DNA of 64,000 nucleotides from Thermococcus sp. EP1. GTDB taxonomy: Archaea > Methanobacteriota_B > Thermococci > Thermococcales > Thermococcaceae. Within the stretch, counting starts at the first letter, position 1. Every line of letters begins with the position of its first letter. The stretch spans positions 186,001 to 250,000 of the forward strand of contig NZ_JXCG01000003.1 of assembly GCF_001317345.1 (NCBI RefSeq), written 5' to 3'. The translations under genes and the position numbers were made by a program. The notes below the pieces were generated by a model that was not told the origin of the DNA, ran no database searches, and worked only from the letters and a program-made list of their open reading frames with translations. Shown piece by piece: positions 15,906 to 24,833 of the stretch.

Positions 15906-17489
15906 CTAGCTTTTCTCAATTTCTACAACTCTTCCTTCGCTCATTTTTACAGTCATATTATCACCTTCTTTTAGGTTGAGCACTTTAAAGATGAGTTCGT
16001 CGTTCAGCTGATCTGCGCTTAAATAGAGGGTTCTATCACCAATAATTAGTATCCAGTGGGTGTTTCCGTCTTTGATGTAGGAGTAAATTCCCCTAACTGT
16101 CCCACTAACTTCTTCAACTTTAGCTCCAATTTGACCATAAAGAAGGAATGCTCTTACGTCATCTTCATTTTCGAATATCTCGACTTCTTTAGTCTCTGCA
16201 TTTACAAAGGCTATCTTAGCAACTCCTGAGCCACTTTGGGGTATGATGGCTATCCTCCACCAGAGTTTACCATTCAAGAAGATAGGAATAGGTTCAACCG
16301 CCATGAACTGACTCCAGTCAAAGGTTGGTAGGGCCTTTTTAACGTAATCTATTGCTTTAACCGGCCCGGTTAGAGGGGTTTCAAACTTTACTTGGCTCAT
16401 TTCTCCACTTTGTGCATTTATTAGGTAAATGGCCGCTAGTCCGTGAGCCCTTCCGTATGGTTCAACGGCAATCATCCAGTATTCTCTCCCATCGTTGGCA
16501 ATAACCAAGAAAGGTTGTCTGTTTCCTTGTCCGCTTACATCAATGAGTTCTATCTGGTTTTCGTGGTGTAACCAGAGATTTTTTATGTTTGAGAATACGT
16601 TTTCTTTCCAATAATTTTGAGCATAGATAATTCTTCTCGTCAAAAGTTCTGGGAATATTGGGAAATCCTTGAGCCGTTCATCTTTAAGAGCCTCTTCTGG
16701 AGTTAGATCCTCAACGTTACCATCTTCATCAACTATTAATACTCCTCCCCATTTTGGAACAGTGTAAAAAACGCGAAAGCTGTACGATATGTATGGAATA
16801 ACAATGTAGATCTTTCCATCGTAATAAAGTGCCCTTGGAATATCAAGGTCTATTAGGTAGTGCTTTTTGTAAAGATTCCATTCTAAATTATCAAAAATCT
16901 GCATTCCAGGGCCAACTTGAAGTTCGTTTTCCATTCTCTCCATTTTTGCTTGAGTAGTATTCATCTCAACAAAAAGAACTCCCTTATCTTTGAGTCTTAT
17001 TGCATTCCATGCTCCATCGGGTATTATAAAGAATCCCCAAACTGGTGTGCCATCTCTAATAGTCAAATGGGAGGAACCGAGTGTATATCTAGCGTACTCA
17101 ATAGTATCAACAGCATACCGGTATGCGGTTAACTTTGGGAGTATCCTTATTTTACTACTCGAGAGTTCAAGCTCTTTTGAAACCTCGGTTGGGTGATGCT
17201 CTTTGTATAAGGCAGTGTTGGAGAGTGCACCAGTTAGTACTGAAACAAATATCAACAGAAGGAGCATCAACGCAAAGATTCCACTTATAGTGATGTTCTT
17301 TCTGTTGTATTCCTCCAACTTCTTTTTTGAGCTATATTTTGCTAATAATAGTAGGGTAAGTATGAGATAGATTATTGATGGATTTCTGTATAAACTCATT
17401 ACAATTCCGTGAAACCATGGTCTGAAGAACCACAAAATCAATATAAAAATCCCGATTGGGGGGAATAACTTAAGAATCTCTTTTTTCAT
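15906..17489 (-). CDS. Membrane protein with large extracytoplasmic beta domain
   Basis: A 527-residue protein. Three N-terminal hydrophobic helices (about residues 9-28, 36-49, 65-85) are followed by some 430 residues that should lie outside the cell and look beta-rich, with repeated segments such as GGVLIVDEDGN, PFLVIANDGREYW, LWWRIAIIPQSG and THWILIIGDRTLYL suggestive of a propeller- or PepSY-like repeat fold. The last 30 residues (LNLKEGDNMTVKMSEGRVVEIEK) resemble a small OB-type barrel. No catalytic motif seen. The ATG at 17489 follows GAGGGTGAGAAAA; the ATG at 17504 precedes that site. Confidence 0.75.
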   Translation of the reverse strand: MKKEILKLFPPIGIFILILWFFRPWFHGIVMSLYRNPSIIYLILTLLLLAKYSSKKKLEEYNRKNITISGIFALMLLLLIFVSVLTGALSNTALYKEHHPTEVSKELELSSSKIRILPKLTAYRYAVDTIEYARYTLGSSHLTIRDGTPVWGFFIIPDGAWNAIRLKDKGVLFVEMNTTQAKMERMENELQVGPGMQIFDNLEWNLYKKHYLIDLDIPRALYYDGKIYIVIPYISYSFRVFYTVPKWGGVLIVDEDGNVEDLTPEEALKDERLKDFPIFPELLTRRIIYAQNYWKENVFSNIKNLWLHHENQIELIDVSGQGNRQPFLVIANDGREYWMIAVEPYGRAHGLAAIYLINAQSGEMSQVKFETPLTGPVKAIDYVKKALPTFDWSQFMAVEPIPIFLNGKLWWRIAIIPQSGSGVAKIAFVNAETKEVEIFENEDDVRAFLLYGQIGAKVEEVSGTVRGIYSYIKDGNTHWILIIGDRTLYLSADQLNDELIFKVLNLKEGDNMTVKMSEGRVVEIEKS

Positions 17490-17561
17490 TTTTCTCACCC
17501 TCATGTATATTTAACAGAAGGATTTATAACTTATCCGGTAATTTTGTCTAGGGGGATTTCA

Positions 17562-18020
17562 GTGGTCTATCCGAAGTTTGTTGACAGTAATGTGGCATTT
17601 TCACCGATGCCGTATCCTGAGGATATTCCTAATCTTGCAAAAGAATTTGATGCTGTCGTTGTTCTAGCCTACGAACACGAATTGTATTATACACTAGAAG
17701 AATGGACTAACCATCGCCTCGACGTGCTTTATTCTCCAATAGAAGACTTTACTGCACCAAGTTTAGAGGAACTGCTTGATATTTTGGGATGGATTGAGGA
17801 AAGAGTCAAAAAAGGTAAGAAAATCTTGATTCACTGTTTTGGAGGAAGTGGAAGAAGTGGGAGTGTGGCCGTTGCTTATTTGATGTATTTGTATGGCTTG
17901 TCTTTAAGGGAGGCTTTGCTAAGAGTGCGTTCCCTTAAGCCCTCTGCTGTTGAAACAGAGGAGCAAATGGAGGTTTTAGAGAATCTTGAGAAATATTTAA
18001 AATCAAAACGATTCGTATAA
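17562..18020 (+). CDS. Dual-specificity protein phosphatase
   Basis: A 152-residue cysteine phosphatase. The P-loop is HCFGGSGRSG (C92, R98) and the general acid is in YSPIEDFTAPS (D62). It resembles the characterised T. kodakarensis Tk-PTP, which removes phosphate from tyrosine and serine. The GTG at 17562 follows an AGGGGGATT ribosome site; an in-frame TTG at 17544 lies before that site and is unlikely. A TATA element GGATTTATAAC (17520-17530) drives it, divergent from the 527-residue membrane protein. Confidence 0.9.
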   Translation: MVYPKFVDSNVAFSPMPYPEDIPNLAKEFDAVVVLAYEHELYYTLEEWTNHRLDVLYSPIEDFTAPSLEELLDILGWIEERVKKGKKILIHCFGGSGRSGSVAVAYLMYLYGLSLREALLRVRSLKPSAVETEEQMEVLENLEKYLKSKRFV

Positions 18021-18118
18021 AATATCAAATCTCATGGTTCAATATTGAAACGATTTTCGATTAATTTTGATTTTAAGCTGGAGGACATTGAGGTAAAGGA
18101 AATCGAATGGGTTCTCGT

Positions 18119-18682
18119 CTATTCAAATTTTTCGAAGGTTACAACCTCTTCTAAACTTTTTCTTTTATATTTTGGTTTGTCATCATTTGGATAGCCTATA
18201 GGGAGAATTGTTTGAAGGCGATAATGTTCTGGAGCATTCAAGAGTTTTTCAATTTCCCTTGGATTTGGAGGGGTGTAAGTCACTGTTCCTAAACCTTCTT
18301 CTTCAAGAGCAAGGAGAAGATATCCTATAGCAAGCCATGTTGATTGGATTGCGAAGGGCGCTCTGATATCGGTAAATACTAGCACTAGATATGGAGCATC
18401 ACTTAGGAATGGTTTTTCCCACGTAAAGCCTTTTTCGTGAAGCCATTCTCCAAGTTTTCCTTTCATCTTTTCATAGAACTTTATTTCATCTTTCTCACAA
18501 ATTCCCCTGATTTTTCTCTTTTTCTCAGAACTTTCTATTAAAAGAAAGTGCCATGGCTGAGCGTTCATTCCAGAAGGAGCCTCTTTTGCAACTTCAATGG
18601 CGTTTAAAACACTCTCAAGGGGTGGTTTTTCTGTTTTAAACTTTCTCACGGTTTTCCGTTTTTTGGCAAGTTCAACTATCAT
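18119..18682 (-). CDS. Nitroreductase-family FMN protein
   Basis: A 187-residue protein of the nitroreductase fold: RKTVRKFKTEKPP (phosphate-binding start), KEAPSGMNAQPWHFLLI (about residue 35), LGTVTYTPPNPREIEKLL and LQTILPIGYPNDD are family hallmarks. It should bind FMN and reduce substrates with NAD(P)H. Physiological substrate not known. The ATG follows GAGGTGAGAAA and lies 10 bases after the beta-lactamase-fold gene, so the two form an operon. Confidence 0.85.
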   Translation of the reverse strand: MIVELAKKRKTVRKFKTEKPPLESVLNAIEVAKEAPSGMNAQPWHFLLIESSEKKRKIRGICEKDEIKFYEKMKGKLGEWLHEKGFTWEKPFLSDAPYLVLVFTDIRAPFAIQSTWLAIGYLLLALEEEGLGTVTYTPPNPREIEKLLNAPEHYRLQTILPIGYPNDDKPKYKRKSLEEVVTFEKFE

Positions 18683-18691
18683 TTTCTCACC

Positions 18692-19438
18692 TCACACATA
18701 AAAGAGCATCCCATCATAGGCAACAAGAACTTTTCCATTGTATTTCTTTCTGACATACTCATCAAGCTTCAAAAATGAGAGATTTTTGTGGGATATATGA
18801 CTCAACATAGTTCTTTCAGCTAATTGGAGCCCTGTTTCAGCACCCTCATCAACGTTATTGTGATACGGATCATCAACACCTGGAGCGTAAGTAGCATCTA
18901 CTATGGCAAGGCGAAGTTTTTTCTTTTCTAATAATTTAAAAGTCTCCTCAGGAAGCCCTTTGGTATCATAAAGGATTGCCACACTTTTATTATCCTCTTC
19001 TATCAGGTATCCAAGAGTCTCTACTTGATGATTAAGTTTTAGAGCTGTTATTTTAAGGGAGTCTATTTTAAGCACATCTCCGGCCTTGATGAATTCTACT
19101 TGGATGTTTTTGGGATCATGAATCATTAACCAATCTGCATCGCCTTTTGGACCATAAAGCCTAGTTTTCTTTGCAATCCACCTGAGTTTATATAGCCCAT
19201 AAATATGATCGTGATGCCAGTGAGTAAGAAGGATCCCCTCAAGAGGTACATGTAATAGATCCCTGATGTCTGTTCCTACATCTATGAGTATTGCCTTTTT
19301 GTTTTTGCTAATGATTGCTAAAGTAGAAGGCTTTCGTTGTGCAAAACCAAGTTTACGAGCTTCTTCACATGTTTCACATGTGCACAAATGAGCTGGGATA
19401 CCCTCACTGCCTCCAGTGCCAATGAAATAGACTATCAT
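18692..19438 (-). CDS. Metallo-beta-lactamase-fold hydrolase (PhnP-like)
   Basis: A 248-residue protein. The metal site motif is LTHWHHDHIYGL (H-x-H-x-D-H), with a further ligand pattern in TMLSHISHKN. A cysteine cluster near the N terminus, AHLCTCETCEEA (C19, C21, C24), resembles the structural zinc site of PhnP-type cyclic phosphodiesterases. A cyclic phosphodiester is a plausible substrate, not shown here. The ATG at 19438 follows GGGGTGAAACAA; the upstream GTG is inside that site. Confidence 0.85.
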   Translation of the reverse strand: MIVYFIGTGGSEGIPAHLCTCETCEEARKLGFAQRKPSTLAIISKNKKAILIDVGTDIRDLLHVPLEGILLTHWHHDHIYGLYKLRWIAKKTRLYGPKGDADWLMIHDPKNIQVEFIKAGDVLKIDSLKITALKLNHQVETLGYLIEEDNKSVAILYDTKGLPEETFKLLEKKKLRLAIVDATYAPGVDDPYHNNVDEGAETGLQLAERTMLSHISHKNLSFLKLDEYVRKKYNGKVLVAYDGMLFYV

Positions 19439-19523
19439 TTGTTTCACCCCACTTAAAAAATGTTAGGATGGTTATAAGGTTTCTTCCAAAAGAGCTTTAT
19501 TATCTTCTTCCAAGTTAGAGTTG

Positions 19524-20009
19524 ATGAGGGGAAAAAACACAAAGTTTATCGCTGATATGATGCTTGGTCGTTTAGCTAGGTGGCTTCGACTTTATGGATA
19601 TGATACTATTTATGGGGTAGAGGAGGATAGTGAGATTTTAAGAATTTCACGGGAGGAGAATAGAATAATCCTAACTCGGGATGAAGATCTTGCAAAACGA
19701 TCAGAAAATACTATCTTAATAAGATCGAACAAGTTTGAGGAGCAAGTGAGACAACTTATGGAACTTGGTTTTAATTTTGATGATCTTTTTCCTGAAAATG
19801 CTAGGTGTCCAAAGTGCAACGGCCTGATAAGGAGGGTTAGCAAGGAAGAAATCAAAGATCGAGTTCCAAAAGGGGTTTATGAAGACTACGATGAGTTTTA
19901 CGTGTGTGTCCAATGTGGTCAAGTTTATTGGCCTGGGAGGCAGTGGAGAGAAATGGTAAAAATTGATAGAAGGTTAAGGAATCTGAGGGAGTCCAATGAA
20001 ATGGAGTGA
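19524..20009 (+). CDS. Mut7-C RNase domain protein with zinc ribbon
   Basis: A 161-residue protein. The N-terminal half (FIADMMLGRLARWLRLYGYDT, then ILTRDEDLAKR) is the Mut7-C/DUF82 domain, a PIN-like fold with acidic active-site residues expected to cut RNA. The C-terminal half has a zinc ribbon CPKC...CVQC ending WPGRQW. The same fused arrangement is common in archaea. Function in RNA processing is inferred from the fold. Its end overlaps mptE by 14 bases. Confidence 0.85.
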   Translation: MRGKNTKFIADMMLGRLARWLRLYGYDTIYGVEEDSEILRISREENRIILTRDEDLAKRSENTILIRSNKFEEQVRQLMELGFNFDDLFPENARCPKCNGLIRRVSKEEIKDRVPKGVYEDYDEFYVCVQCGQVYWPGRQWREMVKIDRRLRNLRESNEME

Positions 20010-20685
20010 GTGGGAACCTTTTTATCAGTATATCCTTGAGGTCATGGGTTATGATAGAGAGGCAGACAAAAAAGCCGCCCTGCTCTTGAGAGAACTCTTG
20101 TTAAAGAGTAAGAACTATGTTTCACCCACAGAACTTAAAGAACGAATTAGAGAACAAGTTTATGTTTTTGGTCCGGGTCCAAGCCTAGATGAAAAACTAA
20201 ACCGAAAATTTGATGGAACGTTAATAGCCTCTGATGGTGCTACTTCCGCTTTGCTTGAAAATAACATTATTCCCCACATTATTGTAACGGATTTAGATGG
20301 TAGGTTTGAAGACATAAAAAGGGCCAATGAGTTGGGTTCCATTGTAGTCGTTCATGCTCATGGAGATAACATGGATAAGCTTAGAATGTATGTTCCAAGG
20401 CTTAAGAACGTTCTAGGAACGTGTCAAACAGAGTCTTTAGACATAATTTATAACTTTGGTGGCTTCACTGATGGGGATAGGGCCGCTTTTCTCGCTGAAG
20501 AGCTCGGAGCAAAAAGAATATTTCTCGTTGGGTTTGATTTTGGTGACGTCGTTGGAAAATGGAGTAAACCTTATTTAAAAGAGCACACTCCAGTATGGGA
20601 AACCAAGAGAAAGAAATTTGAAATCGCTCAGATGCTCTTGGAATGGCTTAAAAAGAATGGACGGGCAAAGATAGTGGAGCTTTAA
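19996..20685 (+). CDS. mptE: 6-hydroxymethyl-7,8-dihydropterin pyrophosphokinase (MptE)
   Basis: A 229-residue protein of the DUF115 family; MptE of methanogens and Pyrococcus adds pyrophosphate to 6-hydroxymethyl-dihydropterin on the route to tetrahydromethanopterin-like cofactors. Visible hallmarks: FGPGPSLDE (about residue 57), ATSALLENNIIPHIIVTDLDG (here split across about residues 80-100), VVHAHGDNMDKL and NFGGFTDGDRAAFLAEELGA. The start overlaps the Mut7-C gene, which gives translational coupling. No other pterin gene is in the window. Confidence 0.85.
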   Translation: MKWSEWEPFYQYILEVMGYDREADKKAALLLRELLLKSKNYVSPTELKERIREQVYVFGPGPSLDEKLNRKFDGTLIASDGATSALLENNIIPHIIVTDLDGRFEDIKRANELGSIVVVHAHGDNMDKLRMYVPRLKNVLGTCQTESLDIIYNFGGFTDGDRAAFLAEELGAKRIFLVGFDFGDVVGKWSKPYLKEHTPVWETKRKKFEIAQMLLEWLKKNGRAKIVEL

Positions 20686-20687
20686 GC

Positions 20688-20736
20688 TCGACCACTCCCG
20701 TATTCATCACTTTTCAGAGGGTTAGAGTCTCATCTT
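20688..20736 (-). ncRNA. Possible C/D box guide RNA (weak)
   Basis: Reading the reverse strand from 20736: AAGATGA (one change from box C RUGAUGA), 12 bases, CTGA (perfect box D', 20717-20714), 4 bases, TGATGA (perfect box C', 20709-20704), 12 bases, TCGA (poor box D). The spacing is right for an archaeal C/D RNA, but box D is imperfect and no properly placed promoter is seen; it may be processed from a longer transcript or be chance. Confidence 0.25.
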
Positions 20737-20874
20737 TGTCTTTATAGTTCAAAGAAGACTGATCTCCTCCTTTTCCTTGAACAGTTTACCACATCCCCAC
20801 ACTAAAAGACGAGACTTTCAGGTAGGTAAATTTTTAAATAAACTTTTGTGGAATATATATGAAAGGTGGGGAGC

Positions 20875-21471
20875 ATGCAAAAAGAATTCTTTTTTGCTTT
20901 TGGGATTTCTTTGGTTCTTGTTTTAGCAGGCTTTTATTATACTACTCACGATAGTAAGAGGTCATTTTGGCAGACAGTGGATACGGCCGAATTCTATCTT
21001 AAAGATAACAGCACTGATTCGATATTTACAGGAACTGTTTTTGCCCAAACTAATGGAGCGTTGAAACGAGTTATCTTGGTTGGTTGGGTTAATATAACGA
21101 AGTTAGATTTTGCAGGGGCGCTTGTTGGTGTACCTCATGGGTGGAGATTGACAAGTGCGGGAACAAGCTATAAAGACAGGAATATTACAAGCATCTCTGA
21201 TTGGATGAATATTCTCGTGACGGAGGACCCACAATCTCCAGTGAGATATCGTGTGTTTATAGGGCCCGCAGGACATGATATTTCCTTCTGCATAGAGCAT
21301 TCTTGTGCTGGAGGAATGGGGACTATTTTTCTTGAATTAGTGCCGGAGGAAGGTTTCAAAAACTTAACGTTGACATTGGGTGTAGGTAGTGGCTTTAAAG
21401 TTCTTGATGAGGGAAGGAAAGTTTTAGCGGTTGCAACAACTTCTAAAAATATAACCATCCGATTTAGTTAG
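20875..21471 (+). CDS. Membrane-anchored extracytoplasmic protein, unknown
   Basis: A 198-residue protein with one N-terminal hydrophobic helix (about residues 6-22, FAFGISLVLVLAGFYYTT) and an outside domain predicted as beta-sandwich. It holds two cysteines (CIEHSCAGG) that could form a disulfide and several N-x-T/S sites. No family recognised. The ATG at 20875 follows AAAGGTGGGGAGC; the upstream GTG at 20866 is within it. A TATA element TTTTTAAATAAAC lies at about 20830-20842. It faces the convergent S9 peptidase gene. Confidence 0.7.
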   Translation: MQKEFFFAFGISLVLVLAGFYYTTHDSKRSFWQTVDTAEFYLKDNSTDSIFTGTVFAQTNGALKRVILVGWVNITKLDFAGALVGVPHGWRLTSAGTSYKDRNITSISDWMNILVTEDPQSPVRYRVFIGPAGHDISFCIEHSCAGGMGTIFLELVPEEGFKNLTLTLGVGSGFKVLDEGRKVLAVATTSKNITIRFS

Positions 21472-21512
21472 TGGCAAAAACAATCAAATGCCTTAAAAAA
21501 TTAAGAGAGAGA

Positions 21513-23405
21513 TTATTTTTCGTTTTCGCTTTTCTCTAAGATCTTTTCCACATCAAATCCCTCTTCGTATTTCTTGAGCTTCCTTTCGAAGAACTCCATG
21601 AAGAGTTTGTACCTTTTTGCCCTATGTTTAGGACTGCCTCTTAAACTATGTCCATGTGCTCCTTTTTTGAATATTGCTATGTAAACTTCTTTTCCTAGAT
21701 CTTTGAGCACGTGGTAAAACATAACACTCTGGTCGAGTGGACAACGATAATCTTCTAGGCTGTGTATGAGTAGTAAGGGAGCTTTAACATTTTGGGCATA
21801 GAAAAGTGGGCTGAGCTTTTTGTAGTTTTCATTTTCAAGTGGGTTTTCGCCAATTACTTCTTTGTCAAACCATAGACCAATATCGGAAAATGCATAGCTT
21901 GTAAGCCAATAACTTATGCCGTTTTCACTTATTCCCGCTTTAAATAAGGCACTTTGTGTTAATGCCCAGTTTGTCATAAATCCTCCATAGCTTATCCCTG
22001 TTATTCCAACTCTCTCCCTATCTGCATTGGGTTCGATTTCAAAGAACTTTTCAACGCCATTAAGGATATCTTGGAAGTCTTCTAGGCCTGTTCGCTCGAG
22101 TACTTTCAAAGCGAACTCTTCATCATAACCGTTACTTCCCCGTGGATTCACAAAGACAATGTAATATCCTTTATCGGCCATTAACTGCATTTCATATTTG
22201 AAATAATAGCCGTACATCCCCTTTGGCCCACCGTGAACAAAGACTATTACTGGGGCCTTTTCTTCAGTTTCAGGTTTGATATACCATCCATCTAGTTCTA
22301 AGCCAAGACTCTTAAAGCGGAAGTGTTGGAGAGGTCGTGTTTTCAATCGCTCAAATATTGGTCCGTTATAATCTGTGAGTTGTTGCAATTCTTTATCCCA
22401 TATAAATAGCTCTCTCAAGCGGGTATCTGTCTCCTTTAGCAAGATAACTTTTCCATTATTACTTACATCAAATCCTATTACCCACGAATTTTCATCAACT
22501 ATTGGGATTAGTTCCCCTTCTTCAAGTTTATATAAACTAACTCTCCCCTCTCTTGCCATAGTGAAGTATACGTTTCCCTTTTCATCGAGTTTTCCTTCCC
22601 AGTTATTGTAAACAAAACGTTCTGTTAATGGTTTAATTTCTGACCCATCCCAAGTGTAGAGGTAGTCATGCTCACTTATTTTTTCTTTCTTTGGTTTTCC
22701 ATGGAGGAGGAGAACATCTCCATTGGAGTCTACAGCTACATATGAAACTCTCTCAAAAAGCTTTTCACTTTCTCCATCTTTCCAGAGATAAATGTCATAG
22801 AACTTGAAGAATTGTGGTTTTTCGTCCTCTCTATGTGGTACATTGTAAATTATGTTATCTCCATGCCAAATTCCAAAGGAGAACTTTTCTGTTGTGAATT
22901 CATCTAGGATTTCCTCGCTTTCTGTGTCCACTATCCAAAAGGTTGTCTTTTCTCCATCAAAGAATCCCTTATTATCAAACCACACTGGCACATCATCCTC
23001 AAAAATAAACTCTTCATCATCCCTCCTCTTGAACCCAGTCACCAAGATTCTTCTGTTGTCTCTGTTCCAGCTGATATTAAGGATATTTTTTGCCTCGAGG
23101 ATTTTCTTTCCGCTCATTGATGTTAGGTCATAGAGCCAAACTTCAGCACTTTTCTTTTCTTCGTTTGGCTTAACGAGTGCGAGTTTTCTTCCAGTTGGTG
23201 AGAACCTTGGCATTGAGGCGTTTTCAATAAATTTTCTCCCCTTGCTTTCAAGTTCTTCAATAACAACTGTATTTTCGTATTTGTTTTGCTTCAAATTGGT
23301 TTTTGTTAATACATAAGCAATACTTTTTCCATCTTTTGCGATTCGTGGATCGCTTAGATAGGCGAATTTAGAAAAGGTGTTTTCGTTCCATTCGATTTTG
23401 TTCAT
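21513..23405 (-). CDS. Prolyl oligopeptidase (S9) family acyl-peptide hydrolase
   Basis: A 630-residue cytoplasmic serine peptidase. Residues 1-370 form a beta-propeller with repeats such as ISWNRDNRRILVTG and LYKLEEGELIPIVD; residues about 380-615 form the alpha/beta hydrolase domain with the nucleophile in GITGISYGGFMTNW, the acid in HSLEDYRCPLDQS and the histidine in FKKGAHGHSLRGSP. It probably trims short or N-acylated peptides, fitting peptide-based growth in Thermococcales. No signal peptide. Confidence 0.9.
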   Translation of the reverse strand: MNKIEWNENTFSKFAYLSDPRIAKDGKSIAYVLTKTNLKQNKYENTVVIEELESKGRKFIENASMPRFSPTGRKLALVKPNEEKKSAEVWLYDLTSMSGKKILEAKNILNISWNRDNRRILVTGFKRRDDEEFIFEDDVPVWFDNKGFFDGEKTTFWIVDTESEEILDEFTTEKFSFGIWHGDNIIYNVPHREDEKPQFFKFYDIYLWKDGESEKLFERVSYVAVDSNGDVLLLHGKPKKEKISEHDYLYTWDGSEIKPLTERFVYNNWEGKLDEKGNVYFTMAREGRVSLYKLEEGELIPIVDENSWVIGFDVSNNGKVILLKETDTRLRELFIWDKELQQLTDYNGPIFERLKTRPLQHFRFKSLGLELDGWYIKPETEEKAPVIVFVHGGPKGMYGYYFKYEMQLMADKGYYIVFVNPRGSNGYDEEFALKVLERTGLEDFQDILNGVEKFFEIEPNADRERVGITGISYGGFMTNWALTQSALFKAGISENGISYWLTSYAFSDIGLWFDKEVIGENPLENENYKKLSPLFYAQNVKAPLLLIHSLEDYRCPLDQSVMFYHVLKDLGKEVYIAIFKKGAHGHSLRGSPKHRAKRYKLFMEFFERKLKKYEEGFDVEKILEKSENEK

Positions 23406-23469
23406 AACGCTATCACCTAAATATACTCAGGCCCTAAATTATTTAAAGTTAATTGTCAAATCTTGGGAT

Positions 23470-23778
23470 ATGAAAGACGAATATGCTGTGTTTGGCATTT
23501 TATTAGCGGGTCTTTTGGTATCAGTGGTTTTTAAAAGCTATATAGGAGTTGTTTTAGCAGCTTTGGGGATTCCCCTCTATCTAGCTTACGTATCAAAAGA
23601 GAGGAATATTCTTGCAAAATCACGAATATTTGACAAAGATCTCTTTATAATGATTGGAATAACGATTGTTGTGATTTTAGTTTTTGAATATTTTTTGGAT
23701 CCTAGGATTGGTCTTATATTAGCGGCTTTTTTGATCCCTTTAGCTATCTGGGGATGGGATAGATTAAAGGCTAGATAG
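23470..23778 (+). CDS. Small integral membrane protein
   Basis: A 102-residue protein with four hydrophobic helices arranged as two similar pairs (about 5-22, 24-38, 56-72, 76-92), separated by a basic loop KERNILAKSR. No family recognised. The ATG at 23470 is preferred; an in-frame ATG at 23377 would add 31 residues that lie over the S9 gene start. Its last 15 bases overlap the end of the convergent kinase gene. Confidence 0.65.
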   Translation: MKDEYAVFGILLAGLLVSVVFKSYIGVVLAALGIPLYLAYVSKERNILAKSRIFDKDLFIMIGITIVVILVFEYFLDPRIGLILAAFLIPLAIWGWDRLKAR

Positions 23779-24414
23779 TAGCTCTTTCAGTTTCTTGATA
23801 TCATGTGTTTCTTTATATTTTTGGAGCTCCTCTTGGAGAGTCGTTAGAAATTCTTTGTCTATCTCAAACTTCTCTCGAACTCTTCTTGAAATGGAGTTTT
23901 CATTAAGGAAGATCATTGCCATTGCGGAGGTGAGGTTTTTGGTTTTTCTCTTAAGGCTTGCTTTTTCAAAGTCAATTACCCACACGTCATTTCCAATTAT
24001 GATGTGCTTTCCTCCCTGTATTTGGCCATGATCAACCCCAAGGGTGTCAAGTTTGTACATCTTTTCGAGGATTTTTAGGAGATGCTTCTTCTCAGGTATT
24101 GCATAGAGTATGGGCTCTCCCTTTGCGAATTCTCTCACTAAGAACTCTCTATTTTCAAAGGTTCCATAATCGATCAAATGGGGGGTTATTCCTTTCCCCT
24201 CGAGAAATCTTAGAATCTTCACCTCTCTTTGGAAATTTCTTCTAGGCGCATCTCTTCTTTCTAACTTTATAATGACGTCTTTATCTTCCAGCCTCCCAAG
24301 GAAAATTAAGCTTGTGGTTCCCTTTGAATAAACATCTAAATTCTCAATGCCTCTCACGTGCATAAAGTGCTTGAATCTTTCAAGCTCTTCTTTGCTTATT
24401 AGATGATCAATCAT
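23764..24414 (-). CDS. Protein kinase-like protein (COG2112/Bud32-like)
   Basis: A 216-residue eukaryotic-type kinase fold. The ATP lysine is K50 (DVIIKLERRD), the helix-C glutamate is in QREVKILRFL and the metal-binding motif is D148 in VIDFEKASL. The catalytic loop reads VDHGQIQGGKHIII, so the usual Asp after HG is Gln (residue 131). Either catalysis uses another acid (D128) or the protein is a pseudokinase. Strong promoter TTTTAAATACTC (about 24446-24457) on the reverse strand. Three-base start context GGGGAGAAGG-ATG. Confidence 0.75.
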   Translation of the reverse strand: MIDHLISKEELERFKHFMHVRGIENLDVYSKGTTSLIFLGRLEDKDVIIKLERRDAPRRNFQREVKILRFLEGKGITPHLIDYGTFENREFLVREFAKGEPILYAIPEKKHLLKILEKMYKLDTLGVDHGQIQGGKHIIIGNDVWVIDFEKASLKRKTKNLTSAMAMIFLNENSISRRVREKFEIDKEFLTTLQEELQKYKETHDIKKLKELLSSL

Positions 24415-24833
24415 CCTTCTCCCCGAGGGGTTAATTAGCTTCGCAGAGTATTTAAAATGGTGGGTTCCAAGATAGCTCCCATAGACAAAAGCAAAGATAT
24501 ATATTCTAGGTGCAATTTGAGATCTAGGCGTCTTTCGAACACTTAAAGATTAACCCGTGGTGGATTCAGGGATTAATACTCAGCAGGATGTGGTCAATTT
24601 GAAATAAGAAGATAATATATGCTCGCAAGTCTTATTTTAGAACTCGAAATTAAACTACTTGTTGATCCAGAAACCCGATTAAAGGCAGGATACCAAAGGT
24701 TTACATGCCCCTAAAAAAGGGTTTACAAGCACTATTGGCAAAGTAAATTAGCTTCCCCTAATTCGTCATTTTTTCTTTATCGACGGCGATAAGCTTAAAT
24801 ACTCAAAAGACCAAATATTATTGGTGGTAAGCT
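24415..24833. other. 419-base intergenic region with promoters and a possible coding remnant
   Basis: It holds the reverse-strand promoter of the kinase gene (about 24446) and the forward promoter of the Lrp-like gene, a TATA box GCTTAAATAC at 24793-24802 with a GGTGGT site at 24823. Between them, 24619-24714 reads as 31 residues (LILELEIKLLVDPETRLKAG in the middle) that look protein-like but have no ribosome site; it may be a gene fragment. No transposon end or RNA fold was seen. Confidence 0.45.

Noticed and set aside
18027-18185. Open forward frame (LEDIEVKEIEWVLVYSNF) between the phosphatase and nitroreductase genes
   Set aside because: Reads protein-like for about 20 residues but runs into the opposite-strand nitroreductase and has no ribosome site; could be a remnant but is too short to call.
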